A stretch of 6,690 bases of DNA from Mycobacterium sp. (GTDB lineage Bacteria > Actinomycetota > Actinomycetes > Mycobacteriales > Mycobacteriaceae): NCBI GenBank assembly GCA_025965815.1, contig JAOPWF010000752.1, positions 1 through 6,690 on the forward strand, in the 5' to 3' direction. The notes below the pieces were generated by a model. That model was not told the origin of the DNA, searched no databases, and saw nothing but the letters and a program-made list of their open reading frames with translations. Of this stretch, positions 5,896 through 6,690 are shown piece after piece. Each line of letters opens with the position of its first letter. Position 1 is the stretch's first letter. A program made the position numbers and the translations under genes.

Positions 5896-6690
5896 TTATG
5901 CGGTGCGGCGACGCCTCAAGAACGGATCGGTTAACGATGGCGGCTGATAGCCCTGATCGGCTCGAGAGACCGTCGACCCCGGCGGCACGATCTCGTCGAT
6001 CCTGTCGAGGATATCCACGGACAGCGTGACCTCGGTCGCGCCGATCTGGGATTTCAGATGGTCGAGGGTGCGCGGGCCGATGATTGGCGCGGTGACTGCC
6101 GGATGCTGCATCACGAATGCGAGCGCGAGGTGAATCAGAGACAGTCCGGCGTCATCGGCCAGTTGCCCGAGTGCGTCGGCAGCGTCGAGCTTGCGCTGGT
6201 TCTCGGGATTGGACATGTCGTACCGGCCGGGAAGTCGTGTGCGGCGACGCGATTCGGGTAGCTGCTTGTCCTTGCGGTAGCCCCCGGTGAGCCAGCCACC
6301 GGCCAGCGGGCTCCAAGGCAGCACGCCCATCCCGTATTCCTCGGCCACCGGCAGAACGTCGGTCTCGATCCCGCGGACCAGCAGCGAATAGGGCGGCTGC
6401 TCAGTGACGAACCGGCCGAGGCCGCGCCGTTCGCTGACCCATTGCGCGTGGACCATTTGGTGGGCGGGAAACGTTGACGAGCCGAAGGCGCGGATCTTGC
6501 CCTGCCGCTGCAGATCGGTGAGCGCTCCCAGGGTCTCTTCAATGTCGGTGTGGGGGTCAGGTCGGTGAATCTGGTAGAGGTCGATCCAGTCGGTATTCAG
6601 CCGGCGCAGGCTGTTCTCGACCTCGCTTACGATCCAGCGCCGAGAATTTCCGCGCTTGTTGGGATCGCCTTTGGTACCTGCCGGCGCCTC
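5896..6690 (-). CDS. Aldo/keto reductase, C-terminal 264 residues (N-terminus outside window)
   Basis: One frame runs from the right edge to the TAA at 5898-5896 without interruption. It contains the later two thirds of an AKR TIM barrel. RRLNTDWIDLYQIHRPDP carries the catalytic histidine (local residue 42). It is followed by IRAFGSSTF, the EQPPYSLL strand (local 98-104), PWSPLAGGWLTGG (local 125-137) and the cofactor phosphate-binding segment APIIGPRTLDHL (local 201-212). Asp, Tyr and Lys of the catalytic tetrad belong to roughly 60-70 missing N-terminal residues. Such enzymes reduce aldehydes or ketones with NADPH in the cytosol; the substrate cannot be told. It may look as if it begins at an ATG at 6456, but homology continues upstream in the same frame to the edge. 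It is convergent with the dnaB relic and CocE gene, with about 140 bp of featureless sequence between the relic and its stop. Confidence 0.9.
   Translation of the reverse strand, partial: EAPAGTKGDPNKRGNSRRWIVSEVENSLRRLNTDWIDLYQIHRPDPHTDIEETLGALTDLQRQGKIRAFGSSTFPAHQMVHAQWVSERRGLGRFVTEQPPYSLLVRGIETDVLPVAEEYGMGVLPWSPLAGGWLTGGYRKDKQLPESRRRTRLPGRYDMSNPENQRKLDAADALGQLADDAGLSLIHLALAFVMQHPAVTAPIIGPRTLDHLKSQIGATEVTLSVDILDRIDEIVPPGSTVSRADQGYQPPSLTDPFLRRRRTA

Noticed and set aside
5627..5947. 106-codon ORF starting MVILLHRPDAF as a small real gene
   Set aside because: It is the tail of DnaB with no ATPase core, no ribosome site and an unrelated Arg-rich extension. Better explained as a relic.
1..6690. 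tRNA or rRNA genes, CRISPR arrays, insertion-sequence ends, inteins, origin-like repeats
   Set aside because: Looked for and not seen. The only direct repeats found are the coding repeats of the TPR-like gene and the AACGGC words.

Overview
The window is GC-rich actinobacterial DNA, most likely from a Mycobacterium. Several things point that way: a Tat-exported GH16 protein closely resembling M. tuberculosis Rv0315, a CocE-type esterase lipoprotein resembling Rv1835c, a Culp/cutinase-family relic, frequent GTG starts, and -10 elements six bases before start codons (the leaderless-mRNA signature common in mycobacteria). These family links come from memory of the proteins, not from a search.

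Layout. (1) 1-733, minus: 5' part of a gene for a tandem-repeat, TPR-like protein. Its GTG start has a very strong ribosome binding site, and the gene runs off the left edge. (2) 734-868: divergent intergenic region with a 20-bp near-perfect palindrome, placed to act as an operator. (3) 869-1585, plus: Nudix hydrolase with a complete Nudix box and a CoA-pyrophosphatase-like motif. (4) 1586-2503, plus: short spacer, then a cutinase-family pseudogene broken by about five frameshifts. (5) 2556-3407, minus: secreted GH16 beta-glucanase-like protein, convergent with the pseudogene. A 33-codon upstream ORF (3404-3505) overlaps its ATG as ATGA. (6) 3417-3734: regulatory gap between divergent genes. 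(7) 3735-5597, plus: full-length CocE/NonD serine hydrolase lipoprotein. (8) about 5615-5755, plus: stranded 3' fragment of a replicative helicase (dnaB) gene. (9) 5896-6690, minus: C-terminal part of an aldo/keto reductase entering from the right edge.

How it fits together. There is no obvious single operon. Orientations alternate and most genes have their own upstream region. The theme of the middle is exported hydrolysis: a lost cutinase, a GH16 glucan-active protein and a surface esterase. The two relics lie among intact genes, so this looks like a chromosomal stretch with local gene decay. I see no defence system, CRISPR array, insertion sequence or RNA gene, and I do not claim a new system. 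The points most worth following are the coupled upstream ORF before GH16, the dnaB fragment, the operator-like palindrome and the long-loop TPR repeats.
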